The position numbers and the translations under genes are program-made. A stretch of DNA of 64,000 nt from the NCBI GenBank assembly GCA_041392625.1, contig JAWKLR010000001.1:62001-126000 (forward strand). Direction: 5' to 3'. This document shows positions 1 to 8,450 of this stretch, one piece after another. Below the pieces are notes generated by a model that was not told the DNA's origin, did no database searches, and saw nothing but the letters and a program-made list of their open reading frames with translations. This DNA comes from M3007 sp041392625. Its GTDB lineage: Bacteria > Bacteroidota > Bacteroidia > Chitinophagales > Saprospiraceae. Positions within the stretch are counted from its first letter, which is position 1, and each line of letters opens with the position of its first letter.

Positions 1-135
1 TCCGAACCTGTGCCAACAAACAAGCCCGAAAGCATAACATTTTTCTATTTTTGTCCCAACAGGCAACCTCCATTGGATCATGCTCGTCAAATCAAGACCA
101 GGATCCGTATGGGCTGGTTGAGAAGAAATAGAACT

Positions 136-1230
136 ATGCAAAAACAGTTATACACACTTGCGGCTTTGTTTTTATTGGCCAGCCAGGGACTTTGGGCCCA
201 GGTAAAATACAGCAACGAATTTTTGGCGATCGGAGTGGGAGCGCGTGCACACGGAATGTCCGGGGCACAAACCGCACTGACCAACGATATCACCGCAGCA
301 TATTGGAACCCCGCCGGGCTTACACAAATTGATGCCCCCTTTCAAATTGCAGCCATGCATGCCGAGTGGTTTGTCGGAGTATCTCAGTACGATTACCTGG
401 CGGTAGGTAAACCTCTGAACACCGAGCAACGTTCTTTCCTGGCACTTTCCGTTATTCGCCTGGGCATCGACAACATTCCCTACACCATCAATCTGGTAAA
501 TCCGGACGGAAGTATTAATTACGACAACCTCTCTTCATTTTCAGCTGCAGATTATGCGGTAATGGGCAGTTATGCGCAGCAATTGCGCAATCCGGCCTTG
601 TCGGTAGGCGGCAGTGTAAAAGTCGTGCGTCGTGTGATCGGGTCAATTGGCAACTCCTGGGGGTTCGGAGCAGACCTCGGTATGCAGTACCGCAAGGGCA
701 ACTGGCTCTTTGGTGTGATGGGCCGCGATATAACAAGCACGTTCATTGCCTGGACCTTTAACCTGACGGAGCAGGAGAAAAATGTATTTACACAAACGGG
801 AAATGAAATCCCGGAAAGCAACACCGAAATTACACGGCCCCGGGTAATCCTGGGAACTGCCTGGAAAACCCAATTGGGAGCCAATACCACCCTCCAGCCA
901 GCCCTGGATATGGAGTTTACAACCGATGGCCAGCGAAATGTACTGGTTAGTTCCAAATCCATCAACATCGACCCGCGACTCGGGCTTGAACTCGACTACA
1001 AACAGTTCTTGCAACTACGCGGTGGGGTAGGTAATTTTCAACGTGTAAAGGATGATTTTAGTCCGGAAAAAGAGCGATTGAGCCTGCAACCCAACTTTGG
1101 TGTAGGTATGCGTTTGGGCCGTTTACAGATCGATTATGCTCTTACCGACATCGGAAATGTGTCGGAAGTGCTTTATTCCCACATTTTTTCTCTCCGTTTG
1201 GATTTGAAACAACGAACACCAGAAAATTAA
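136..1230 (+). CDS. PorV/PorQ family outer-membrane beta-barrel protein
   Basis: 364-residue protein with an N-terminal signal peptide (hydrophobic core then AQ cleavage site at about residue 21). The mature start, with the pattern FLAIGVGARAHGMSGAQTA...AAYWNPAGL, is the signature of the PorV/PorQ (UPF0164) family of FadL-like barrels; the rest is alternating amphipathic beta strands. PorV itself is the outer-membrane shuttle of the type IX secretion system, but this family has many paralogues, so a secretion role is only possible. An upstream in-frame ATG at 10 would add 42 residues without signal character; the ATG at 136 gives a clean signal peptide and is preferred. Monocistronic as far as can be seen. 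Confidence 0.85.
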   Translation: MQKQLYTLAALFLLASQGLWAQVKYSNEFLAIGVGARAHGMSGAQTALTNDITAAYWNPAGLTQIDAPFQIAAMHAEWFVGVSQYDYLAVGKPLNTEQRSFLALSVIRLGIDNIPYTINLVNPDGSINYDNLSSFSAADYAVMGSYAQQLRNPALSVGGSVKVVRRVIGSIGNSWGFGADLGMQYRKGNWLFGVMGRDITSTFIAWTFNLTEQEKNVFTQTGNEIPESNTEITRPRVILGTAWKTQLGANTTLQPALDMEFTTDGQRNVLVSSKSINIDPRLGLELDYKQFLQLRGGVGNFQRVKDDFSPEKERLSLQPNFGVGMRLGRLQIDYALTDIGNVSEVLYSHIFSLRLDLKQRTPEN

Positions 1231-1332
1231 AAATAAAGCCGTTTTCTCGCGCCTGGGAACCGCTTACTCCAAATTTGCTCCTCTGACAGGCTCTGTTGAT
1301 CTAACCGGACTCCAAAAATATTTTGTGGAATC

Positions 1333-1363
1333 TTTGTACCTATTAAAAGCCAGCGTATATTTG
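1333..1363 (+). promoter_or_regulatory. Bacteroidota sigma-A type promoter with no gene behind it
   Basis: TTTG at 1333-1336, a 19-nt spacer, then TATATTTG at 1356-1363, which matches the Bacteroidota consensus (TTTG / TAnnTTTG) exactly. It lies about 100 bp past the preceding stop codon and points to a region with no substantial reading frame that ends in a terminator at 1608. Confidence 0.55.
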
Positions 1364-1369
1364 TCGGAG

Positions 1370-1608
1370 AGTTTTTAATCCATAACACTATTAATCCTTT
1401 TAACGATACAAAGACCTTCGGATTTCCCACCCAACCGTTTTCCGATTTTAAAGTATAGGTTTTAATTGCCATACGATTTTCCCGTACTGGCTTTTATGAT
1501 GCGGTATTTAGTTCGTGCTTTGTTGCGACTAAGTAACCCATATAGTTAGTACCATTATAATCTCATGGTTGCCCCTCCGGTTTGGCTCGCGGTGAGGGGC
1601 TTTTTTTT
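1370..1608 (+). ncRNA. Candidate small RNA (about 240 nt)
   Basis: Inferred transcript from the promoter at 1333-1363 to the intrinsic terminator at 1571-1608. No substantial protein frame is present; the only start-to-stop frame worth noting is a 17-18 codon peptide starting at 1496/1499 and stopping at 1549. I cannot assign it to a known family. A 6S-type RNA, another conserved Bacteroidota RNA, or a transcript for the tiny peptide are all possible. The remaining intergenic DNA to 1893 holds a repeat array and short GC palindromes (about 1732-1779), with no gene. Confidence 0.35.
1571..1608 (+). terminator. Rho-independent terminator
   Basis: GCCCCTC (1571-1577) pairs with GAGGGGC (1594-1600), followed directly by eight T. 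It lies 340 nt after the nearest protein stop codon, so it more likely ends a separate transcript. Confidence 0.8.
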
Positions 1609-1615
1609 GCCCATA

Positions 1616-1719
1616 CTAGTAGTAAGTAGTAAGTAGTAAGTAGTAAGTGATAAGTAGTAAGTTGACCTGTAACATGTCAAAAATATACTTACTACTTATC
1701 ACTTACAACTTACTACTTC
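1616..1719. repeat. AGTAAGT-type palindromic repeat array, copy 1
   Basis: Tandem AGTAAGT/AGTGATA units on the left (1616-1660) and their reverse complement on the right (about 1687-1719) flank a unique centre at 1661-1686 beginning GTTGACCTGTAAC. The same centre, in the opposite orientation and with about three differences, lies at 31868-31895. The array is therefore a defined element rather than simple sequence. It could form a long hairpin. Confidence 0.8.
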
Positions 1720-1893
1720 TGTATAAACAAGGCCCGGAGGGCCGAATAAACATCATCAAATCATCCTAGCCCGAAGGGCGTATCAACATATCATCACTTC
1801 CTTGCCAGATAGAGCATGGCTACCCGCTTTCCCCGCATTTCCCTTAAATAATTCTGATCGGGTGTGTATCTTGCATGCTCTAAATCCAATCCG

Positions 1894-2724
1894 ATGAAAA
1901 CCCGATCCATACTCGCAGTCTTTTCCCTTTTTCTGTTTGGTGCTGGCACGGCCACAGCACAGGTATTTACTCCGTATTTTGAAAATGCAGCCGCCCTGGC
2001 TTTGGGTGGTGCGCTGGTTGCTGCACCCAATGCCGATCATGGCGTGTATAACAGCGCGTTGCCTGCTCAGGATCAAACCCTGAGTTTTTTGGCTGGCGCT
2101 GTATTGCCCTATGGGATTTCCGGCTGGCAATCTTACCAGATTCAGGCCTGGGCCCCCGCGGGCCCTTTGGGGGGACTGTTGTTTGATGCCCAGCAAAACG
2201 GAACGGAGTCGTATACCGAGCAGCGCTTCTCCGGTGGTTACTCGCGAAAACTCAGCGACCGGTTTATGTTGGGAGCAGATGTGCATTTTCTGCGCTTATC
2301 GCAGCAGGAGTATGGTTCTGCAAATGGCGTTTCTGCGGGTATTAGTGTTTTGTCCAACCCGGTTCCCACACTTTGGCTGGGAGCATCGGTTGCTCATCCT
2401 TTTGGATTGGAACTGGCCGGAAACCGACTGCCAGCCCGGCTCCGAATCGGTGCTGCTTGGGCCTATGGTAGCAATATGTTGCTGTTGGCAGAGGTAGACA
2501 AAGACCTCGACCGCCGTGCACAAGTAAAAGCGGGCCTGGAATATGCCCCGGTTACTCCTGTTCGTATTCGCATTGGCATGCGCTCCGAACCCGCCCGCCC
2601 TTCCTTTGGGCTTGGGTTCCAACTCAAAAACGGCATCCACCTCGATGCCGGTGCCGACTGGCACAGCACCTTGGGTGTCACTTCCGGACTTACACTTTCC
2701 TGGCGTAAACCTTCTGGCGATTAA
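1894..2724 (+). CDS. Probable outer-membrane beta-barrel protein (PorV/FadL-like)
   Basis: 276 residues from the ATG at 1894, beginning with a signal peptide (hydrophobic stretch ending in TATAQ at about residue 23). The mature start contains NAAALALGGALVAAPNADHGVYNSALPA, here cited only as a pattern: the glycine/alanine-rich opening with an asparagine-alanine/proline turn is like the opening of the PorV family. The rest is amphipathic strands ending in LTLSW, typical of a barrel C-terminus region. An in-frame ATG at 1864 precedes the signal peptide and is less likely. Function unknown. Immediately downstream lies a large repeat cluster. Confidence 0.75.
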   Translation: MKTRSILAVFSLFLFGAGTATAQVFTPYFENAAALALGGALVAAPNADHGVYNSALPAQDQTLSFLAGAVLPYGISGWQSYQIQAWAPAGPLGGLLFDAQQNGTESYTEQRFSGGYSRKLSDRFMLGADVHFLRLSQQEYGSANGVSAGISVLSNPVPTLWLGASVAHPFGLELAGNRLPARLRIGAAWAYGSNMLLLAEVDKDLDRRAQVKAGLEYAPVTPVRIRIGMRSEPARPSFGLGFQLKNGIHLDAGADWHSTLGVTSGLTLSWRKPSGD

Positions 2725-2726
2725 TA

Positions 2727-3204
2727 GAATCCCGAACGAGTTCTAAGCTAGACTTTAGCCAAAGGGAATATTTAAAAATGTACCTGCTGTGTATATAAAA
2801 AAGGTAGTTTATTAAATTTTGAACCTCCATGTTGGAATTAGATGTTTAAAATTTAAACCTACTTTTTCCCAGATCTATCTCATTCCAGTTAAATCCGGTT
2901 AATATGGGGCGCTAGCCCTATTATCTTAGTAGCACTGTGGATACGTACCATTTTTGAGGGGCGTAGCCCTGACATCTTATTGCCTTTAATCTCATTACCC
3001 AGTTAAGTTTTATCAAAAAATAGCATTTTAAGATATCAGGGCTACGCCCCTCAAATTAGTTAACCTGATCCATCTACGAAGATATCAGGGCTACGCCCCT
3101 TAAATAGGTTTAGTAACGAGTCAATCGGCTACTCCGTTTTTAAGCATCTAAAGAAGCCGGGAGGGAACTCAATTTTTTATTCTATTTGGCTAAAGTCCAG
3201 CTAG
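2727..3204. repeat. GGGGCGTAGCCC-type inverted repeat cluster, copy 1
   Basis: Non-coding. Two forward units (about 2904-2926 and 2958-2979, GGGGCGTAGCCCTGACATCT type) face two reverse units (3030-3051 and 3079-3101). The ends share a 12-bp inverted repeat, ACTTTAGCCAAA near 2752 and TTTGGCTAAAGT near 3185. About 320 bp of this cluster, including spacer words such as TAGCACTGTGG and CATCTACGAAGATATC, recur in the same order at 19068-19441. The cluster starts within a few bases of a stop codon. Function unknown. Confidence 0.8.
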
Positions 3205-3206
3205 TC

Positions 3207-3253
3207 GTATGTTTAAAATGTAATCTTCGGGCTGCATTTTAAACATACTCTTA
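3207..3253. repeat. Minimal hairpin sharing ends with the 159-bp MITE family
   Basis: GTATGTTTAAAATG (3207-3220) and its perfect complement (3235-3248) flank a 14-nt loop, and the right end continues as CTC followed by TTA (3251-3253). These ends match those of the divergent MITE copy at 25936-26094 (GAGTATGTTTA / TAAACATACTC then TTA). It looks like an internal-deletion derivative of that family; the first three bases of the left end differ. Confidence 0.6.
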
Positions 3254-3275
3254 AAGGATTTCATGCCATTCTCTG

Positions 3276-3283
3276 TACTTTTG
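3276..3283 (+). promoter_or_regulatory. -7 promoter element of the 3-hydroxybutyryl-CoA dehydrogenase gene
   Basis: TACTTTTG matches TAnnTTTG exactly and lies 27 nt before the ATG at 3311. No clean TTTG was seen at the right distance upstream. Confidence 0.5.
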
Positions 3284-3310
3284 CGGCTTCTCTAACCATT
3301 TAATTGAATT

Positions 3311-4198
3311 ATGAAAAATATAACGGTAATCGGAGGCGGAACCATGGGAAATGGAATTGCCCACGTATTTGCACAATGTGGATTTAATGTCGTATTGGTA
3401 GACATCGCACAAACAGCGCTGGATAAAGCGCTTGCGACCATCCAAAAAAACATGGATCGGCAGGTGAGTAAAGGCAAACTAAGTGAGGAGGAAAAGGCTG
3501 CCGCACTGGCTCGTTTGCAAACCCAAACCGATCTCGCTGCCGGAGTAAAACAAGCCGATCTGGTAGTAGAAGCTGCTACAGAAAACATCGGCCTCAAACT
3601 AAAAATCTTTGCAGATATGGATGCCCATGCTCCGGCTTCTGCAATCCTTGCAACAAATACCTCAAGCATCAGCATTACCCAGATTGCGGCAGCAACCAAG
3701 CGCCCGGAACAAGTGATCGGTATGCACTTTATGAACCCGGTTCCGGTGATGAAACTAATCGAAGTAATCCGGGGATACGCAACCTCAGATGCTGTTACAG
3801 AAACAATCATGGAACTTTCCCGGCAATTGGGTAAAGACCCGGTTGAAGTAAACGATTACCCGGGCTTCGTTGCCAACCGCATCCTGATGCCAATGATCAA
3901 TGAAGCCATCTATACCCTGTACGAAGGCGTAAGCGATGTAGAAGGAATTGATACCGTAATGAAACTGGGTATGGCCCACCCAATGGGCCCACTCCAATTG
4001 GCCGATTTCATCGGACTGGATGTTTGCCTGGCAATTCTGCGCGTCCTCCACGATGGCTTTGGAAATCCCAAATATGCACCCTGCCCACTCCTGGTGAATA
4101 TGGTGACTGCCGGTAAACTCGGCGCTAAATCCGGCGAAGGCTTTTACAAGTACACACCCGGCTCCAAAGAGTTCGTCGTTTCTCCGGCATTTAAGTAA
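3311..4198 (+). CDS. 3-hydroxybutyryl-CoA dehydrogenase
   Basis: 295 residues, the usual length of the single-function enzyme (Hbd/PaaH/FadB2 family), which oxidises 3-hydroxyacyl-CoA to 3-ketoacyl-CoA with NAD in fatty-acid or butyrate metabolism. Seen: the NAD-binding motif GGGTMG at 8-13; catalytic-region residues E91 (ATEN), N116-S119 (NTSS), H139 (GMHFMNPVP); and the C-terminal dimerisation domain beginning GFVANRILMPMINEA. It stands alone, with its own promoter and no visible operon partner. Its TAA stop (4196-4198) is already part of an AGTAAGT-type repeat. Confidence 0.95.
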   Translation: MKNITVIGGGTMGNGIAHVFAQCGFNVVLVDIAQTALDKALATIQKNMDRQVSKGKLSEEEKAAALARLQTQTDLAAGVKQADLVVEAATENIGLKLKIFADMDAHAPASAILATNTSSISITQIAAATKRPEQVIGMHFMNPVPVMKLIEVIRGYATSDAVTETIMELSRQLGKDPVEVNDYPGFVANRILMPMINEAIYTLYEGVSDVEGIDTVMKLGMAHPMGPLQLADFIGLDVCLAILRVLHDGFGNPKYAPCPLLVNMVTAGKLGAKSGEGFYKYTPGSKEFVVSPAFK

Positions 4199-4238
4199 TA
4201 AGTAGTAAGTGGTAAGTAGTAAGTTTGGAAATACTTAC
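4196..4238. repeat. AGTAAGT-type palindrome (left of nested element)
   Basis: Units TAAGTAGTAAGTGGTAAGT followed by a short centre and the reverse-complement units ACTTACTACT. It overlaps the stop codon of the preceding gene. Matching reverse units resume at 4460, so a 217-bp element splits the array. Confidence 0.7.
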
Positions 4239-4242
4239 TACT

Positions 4243-4459
4243 GCCAAGTCCAACTAAGTCGTACTAGGCAAAGTTTGAAAAAGTCGTATTAACTCTTATC
4301 CGTTAAGTGGGATAAAAAATATGATATTACAAGTTTGGAATAGATAGGGCCTATTAGGCACTGCTTATTACAAGGATTACAAGCGTCTTTGATTGGAACG
4401 CGCAAAAAGTTAATACGACTTTTTCGGACTCTAATTAGTACGACTTAGTTGGACTTGGC
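4243..4459. mobile_element. 217-bp MITE-like element with long terminal inverted repeats
   Basis: The left end GCCAAGTCCAACTAAGTCGT (24 bp in all) is perfectly complementary to the right end. After a short divergent stretch, a second 18-bp block containing AAAAAGTCGTATTAACT is again complementary, giving about 52-bp arms. The interior of about 110 bp has no coding frame. It sits inside an AGTAAGT-type array with ACTACT on both sides, a possible 6-bp target duplication, although the flanks are themselves repetitive. No transposase of matching ends is in the window. Confidence 0.65.
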
Positions 4460-4507
4460 ACTACTTACTACTTACTACTTACTACTTACCACTTACCACT
4501 TACTACT
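4460..4507. repeat. AGTAAGT-type palindrome (right of nested element)
   Basis: Tandem ACTTACT/ACTTACC units directly after the 217-bp element. The last unit supplies the TAG stop codon (complement of 4503-4505) of the minus-strand gene that follows. Confidence 0.7.
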
Positions 4508-5066
4508 GAATAAACGCAAACCCGATTCCAAATGACCACCAGAGTTGGCTGTGGTATTTCCATTGGTTGCCAACTTCGCTTGCATAGTCTTTGCCAAGCA
4601 GAAGTCCCAGGCTGTATTGATTGAGTTGCAGGATCACGCCGGTGCTCCAACTGAGTCCGGGAATAATTTCCGATTGTTCGGTCTCAACTCCGGGGAGATC
4701 CTGGCCGTGGTAGTTTACAAAGGTCAGTCCGGCTGTCAGGGGAATGGTCAGAAAATAGTTTTTGTCTTCATTCAATGGATGCCGCATACCGATGTAGCCT
4801 CCCAGTGTAACATCGGTTGTGAGGTTAAAAGACTCTTTTCGTGCATTGGGGCGAATCTTGAAGGGAAGGGTTAACTGCCCGCCACTGAGTTGGGTTTTGC
4901 TCCAAAAACCTTGATTGGATGAATCCGGCGGAGTTTGGTTTTGCACTGTAGAATCCGGTATAACCGGCGTTTGTCCCGTACAGCTGTCCGGAATTTGAGC
5001 CTGGACAGAGACACAAAGAAAAACGCCAATTATTCCTGGAAACAATTTGAAGAGTTCCATGGACAT
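4503..5066 (-). CDS. Secreted, probable outer-membrane beta-barrel protein
   Basis: 187 residues: signal peptide (residues 1 to about 24, ending VQAQ), a proline/threonine-rich linker with one cysteine (about 25-55), then glycine and aromatic-rich amphipathic strands to a C-terminal phenylalanine-rich end (WWSFGIGFAFIQ), as in small outer-membrane barrels. No named family recognised. The stop codon lies within an AGTAAGT-type repeat, so the last few residues may have been altered by that insertion. Confidence 0.65.
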   Translation of the reverse strand: MSMELFKLFPGIIGVFLCVSVQAQIPDSCTGQTPVIPDSTVQNQTPPDSSNQGFWSKTQLSGGQLTLPFKIRPNARKESFNLTTDVTLGGYIGMRHPLNEDKNYFLTIPLTAGLTFVNYHGQDLPGVETEQSEIIPGLSWSTGVILQLNQYSLGLLLGKDYASEVGNQWKYHSQLWWSFGIGFAFIQ

Positions 5067-5253
5067 GCGTTTTATTTGGTGAATAATGCGGCTTAGATCT
5101 GCGCTCTAAATCTGCACGGGTAATGCATGTATGGATTTCTCTTATGGAATAGTGCTTTTTTGTGTGACGTATTCTTTTAAATGGTTTGATGCGGCGTTTT
5201 AGTATGGACTGTACTTTTTTTAATTCTATTCACCAGCTTATCTTCGTGCAGGA

Positions 5254-6261
5254 ATGACGTTTGAAGAGATCATTAAGGAAATCAAATCCGGTGTGTTTCG
5301 GCCGGTCTACTTTCTGCACGGTGCGGAGCCTTTTTTTATTGATAAAATAGAAGAGGCTATTGAGCAAAGTGTCCTGGCAGAGGAAGAACGGGGGTTTAAT
5401 CAGACCATTCTGTACGGGAAAGAGGTCGATACCCTGAGTTTGCTCGACTACCTCCGCCGCTACCCGATGATGAGTGAACGCCAGGTGGTGTTGCTCCGTG
5501 AAGCACAGGAGATGAAAGGGATTGCCGATCTGGCAGCCTACCTGGAGGCCCCAATGGAGACAACGGTGTTTGTCATATCCTACAAGCACAAGAAATTGGA
5601 TATGAAGACCAAATTTGGCAAATTGGTCAAGTCCAAAACAGTCCTGTTTGAAAGTAAGCCGTTGTACGATAATCAGGTTCCTGATTGGATTGCTCAGTAT
5701 GCAAAATCCAAAAAACTGGCTATGGAGCCGTCGGCCACCGTCTTGCTGGCTGAGTACCTTGGAACCAAACTGGATCAGGTTGCAAACGAACTGGATAAAC
5801 TGGCCCTCAACCTGCCTGCCGGCACCAAAGTAACTCCGGCCCATGTACAGGAATATGTGGGAATCAGCAAGGAGTACAACGTATATGAACTGCAGAAAGC
5901 AATGGCTACCCGGGATTTGGCGAAGGTGGGGCGTATCCAGCAGTATTTTGCTTCTAACATCAAGAAAAACCCGGTCATTGTTACCATCGCGAGTTTGTAC
6001 TCTTTTTTCTCAAAAGTGTATATGCTCCACTACGTGAAGGGCAAGTCCGACAATGAAATGGTGCAAACCCTGGGCCTTCGCTCCGAATGGTTCCTGCGCG
6101 ATTACAAAGTGGCAATGAATAACTTTTCCCTTTCCCGAACAGTCCACGTACTCAGCCTGCTAAGCGAGTACGACCTGCGTTCCAAAGGAATCAATTCCGA
6201 TTCTACCCATACCAAAGAAGAAGAACTCATGAAAGAACTCTTCTTTCGGATTTTGCATTAA
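5254..6261 (+). CDS. holA: DNA polymerase III subunit delta
   Basis: 335 residues, normal for HolA, the clamp-loader subunit that opens the beta sliding clamp. The N-terminus (PVYFLHGAEPFFIDKIEEAI) is the family's degenerate nucleotide-binding opening, and the middle and C-terminal helical domains (LDKLALNL...VQEYVGISKEYNVYEL) match the family. A promoter-like TATCTTCG at 5239-5246 ends only seven bases before the ATG, so the mRNA may have almost no leader. It is convergent with the Mrp gene across a MITE. Confidence 0.92.
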   Translation: MTFEEIIKEIKSGVFRPVYFLHGAEPFFIDKIEEAIEQSVLAEEERGFNQTILYGKEVDTLSLLDYLRRYPMMSERQVVLLREAQEMKGIADLAAYLEAPMETTVFVISYKHKKLDMKTKFGKLVKSKTVLFESKPLYDNQVPDWIAQYAKSKKLAMEPSATVLLAEYLGTKLDQVANELDKLALNLPAGTKVTPAHVQEYVGISKEYNVYELQKAMATRDLAKVGRIQQYFASNIKKNPVIVTIASLYSFFSKVYMLHYVKGKSDNEMVQTLGLRSEWFLRDYKVAMNNFSLSRTVHVLSLLSEYDLRSKGINSDSTHTKEEELMKELFFRILH

Positions 6262-6287
6262 GGGCTTGCTAGAAAACAGAACGCTTA

Positions 6288-6446
6288 GAGGATGTCTAAA
6301 ATTCAATTTCTGGGCTACATTCGGCAAATTTGGTTTTTCTCTACGTTAAATTTTTCGCCGAATTACCCGTATTCGACTGCAAAATTTGCCTTAATAAAAA
6401 CAAAATTTGCTCGACTTCGCCTCAGAATTGAAATTTAGACATCCTC
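6288..6446 (+). mobile_element. 159-bp MITE, copy A
   Basis: Ends GAGGATGTCTAAA (6288-) and TTTAGACATCCTC (-6446) are perfect inverted repeats; the interior is AT-rich and partly self-complementary, with no coding frame. A 3-bp target duplication TTA lies at 6285-6287 and 6447-6449. The right-hand TTA is the complement of the TAA stop codon of the Mrp gene. Near-identical copies occur at 35486 (inverted) and 58356, and a divergent one at 25936. Confidence 0.9.
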
Positions 6447-7538
6447 TTAATCCGTTACATTTACAATGCGGGTTGGCCCCAGCATTTCATTGCGGATGGC
6501 TACCTGGCGGAGTGTATTCTTGGCTACTTCCATGAATGCCGGAGCGACAATATTGTCGTTTTGCAAAACAGCAGGTGTGCCCAGGTCGCCACCCTCGCGG
6601 ATGCTTTGAACCAAGGGTACTTGCCCAAGTAAAACCGATTGGCTGGCCAGCGCCATTTTTTTGCCCCCTCCTTGTCCAAAAATGTAGTATTTGTTATCTG
6701 GCAATTCGGCTGGAGTAAACCAGGACATGTTTTCTACTACGCCCAAAATGGGAACATCAATTTGTGGAAGTCGGAACATATTGAGCGCTTTTACCGCATC
6801 CGCAAGTGCAACCTCCTGAGGCGTGGTAACTAAAACCACACCGGTGACGGGTGCCGTTTGCACAAGCGTCAGTTGCACATCTCCCGTTCCGGGGGGCAGG
6901 TCAACAATCAGAAAATCCAAAGGCTCCCAGAGTACTTCATTGAAAAACTGTTTGATTACCCCCGCCAGTCTGGGTCCGCGCAATACCACGGCCTGGTCTG
7001 GTTCGATGATGTTACCAATGCTGATAACAGACATACCATATGCTTCAAGCGGAACCATTTTCATGCTGCCACTGTGTTCCTTAACGGCGGGCCGGCGTCC
7101 TACCAGGTTGAGCATCGTAGGGATGGATGGTCCATACACATCTGCATCCATCAGCCCTACCCGGGCACCCAGTTTCTGAAGGCCCAATGCGAGGTTGACG
7201 GCTACGGTGCTTTTCCCAACCCCACCTTTCCCCGATGCAACGGCGATGATGTTTTTGATCTGTGGCAAATTGTTGGGTACGTCGCCAGGGCCTGCGCTGG
7301 TTTGTGCCACAAAATGCGCATTCACAGTTGCCTCCGGATAAACGGCGTTGATAGCAGCGATGCAGGCAAAGTTCAGGTCGGATTTTCCCGGCATCTGAAT
7401 GGAGGGAACCATCAGTTTGAAATTGACATTTTTGCCGTCAATTACCAAATCTTCGATCATCCCCTGACTGATCACATCGCGACCAGTCTGTGGGTCTTTG
7501 ACGCTGCTGAGTGCTTCTTTTATTTTGCTTAGTTCCAT
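6447..7538 (-). CDS. Mrp/NBP35-type Fe-S cluster carrier ATPase
   Basis: 363 residues. An N-terminal MIP18/DUF59 domain (residues 1-75, KIKEALSSVKDPQTGRDVIS) is followed by a ParA-like P-loop ATPase with the deviant Walker A GKGGVGKS at 103-110 and DADVYGPSIPTM. Members carry and insert Fe-S clusters (ApbC). The CPxC motif many members have after VENMSWFT is replaced here by PAELPDNKYYIFG, so cluster binding must differ from Escherichia coli Mrp. The ATG at 7536-7538 is one base from the upstream stop, indicating an operon with the SH3-like gene. Confidence 0.92.
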   Translation of the reverse strand: MELSKIKEALSSVKDPQTGRDVISQGMIEDLVIDGKNVNFKLMVPSIQMPGKSDLNFACIAAINAVYPEATVNAHFVAQTSAGPGDVPNNLPQIKNIIAVASGKGGVGKSTVAVNLALGLQKLGARVGLMDADVYGPSIPTMLNLVGRRPAVKEHSGSMKMVPLEAYGMSVISIGNIIEPDQAVVLRGPRLAGVIKQFFNEVLWEPLDFLIVDLPPGTGDVQLTLVQTAPVTGVVLVTTPQEVALADAVKALNMFRLPQIDVPILGVVENMSWFTPAELPDNKYYIFGQGGGKKMALASQSVLLGQVPLVQSIREGGDLGTPAVLQNDNIVAPAFMEVAKNTLRQVAIRNEMLGPTRIVNVTD

Positions 7539-7539
7539 G

Positions 7540-8403
7540 TTACAATTCGTCGAGTTTGGGTTTGATAAAACGGCCATCTTTCATTTCTACCAGGCGCATG
7601 CTTTTTTTGTAATCCAGTTCCCCTTCTTCTTCCATTCCCTGTGAAAGTTCGTACTGGTAAACCAGTTTGCCGGGTATTCCGTTTTTTTCATTTGGAAAAA
7701 TGAACACTTCATCCTCCCAAAACACACCGGCATCGCTTGCTCCACTCAGGATGGGGAGGGCAGTCAATTGGTTGCCATCCCAAAGGCAGGTAAGGGTATA
7801 GTTGGCATAGCCACAGGCAGGGAAATAGATGCTGATGCGGAAGGCATTTTGGTAGGGCGCTAATCCCGGGTTGTCTACCAACTGCATTTCAGTTGATGAA
7901 CCAGGGGTAATCTGCAATTCAAACTGTGCCTTGCTCTGTACTTTTCCATTCCGTACTGCCCGGACCTCTACCGTATGGGTGCTGTTGTCGTATCCGTATT
8001 CATTTTTCTTGGTTTCTGCTTTAACCACATTGTAAACAAATGAAACGCCATTTGTTTGATGGGCAAGGGGAGAAAGAAGTCCATTCCAGATATAACCGCT
8101 CATGGTTTTGCCATCCTGTTGAAACTGAATCTTGCTCCAGCGTGCTGTCCAGCCATTGTAGGTGCTGGATTCTTCACTGCTTTCAAGAATGGTCACAGGA
8201 GTGCCAATGGCTAGTTTCGCTACAATGGATCCCTGGGCATTGGGAGCATTTCGGACGTTGCACAAATCGCCAAAAATCTGGGTTTTTAGCCCGGCCTGGT
8301 AGGTTTCCATTTCGCTGATGGAGTACTCGTCCCATTCCTGTGCAGGGAGGGTTAATTGAGCGAAAAGCATGACAGCGAAAAGCAGAGTGAACTTCGATTG
8401 CAT
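7540..8403 (-). CDS. Secreted protein with an SH3-like domain
   Basis: 287 residues: signal peptide (MQSKFTLLFAVMLFAQLTLPAQ), then an SH3-type segment with the pattern GDLCNVRNAPNAQGSIVAKLAIGTPVTIL (quoted as a family-like pattern of bacterial SH3 domains, SMART SH3b), and a C-terminal region of unknown fold. SH3b domains often bind cell-wall or surface ligands. In-frame codons extend to 8613 but lack signal character; the ATG at 8403 is chosen. One base separates it from the Mrp gene downstream. Confidence 0.75.
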   Translation of the reverse strand: MQSKFTLLFAVMLFAQLTLPAQEWDEYSISEMETYQAGLKTQIFGDLCNVRNAPNAQGSIVAKLAIGTPVTILESSEESSTYNGWTARWSKIQFQQDGKTMSGYIWNGLLSPLAHQTNGVSFVYNVVKAETKKNEYGYDNSTHTVEVRAVRNGKVQSKAQFELQITPGSSTEMQLVDNPGLAPYQNAFRISIYFPACGYANYTLTCLWDGNQLTALPILSGASDAGVFWEDEVFIFPNEKNGIPGKLVYQYELSQGMEEEGELDYKKSMRLVEMKDGRFIKPKLDEL

Positions 8404-8450
8404 GGTTTCAGATATTTGGTTTAGGTGTTTATAAGAAAATAAATCTTGTT

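Noticed and set aside
1616..1719. Possible CRISPR array from regularly spaced short repeats.
   Set aside because: Units are 7-14 bp tandem with no unique spacers, and the arms are inverted; not CRISPR architecture, and no cas genes.
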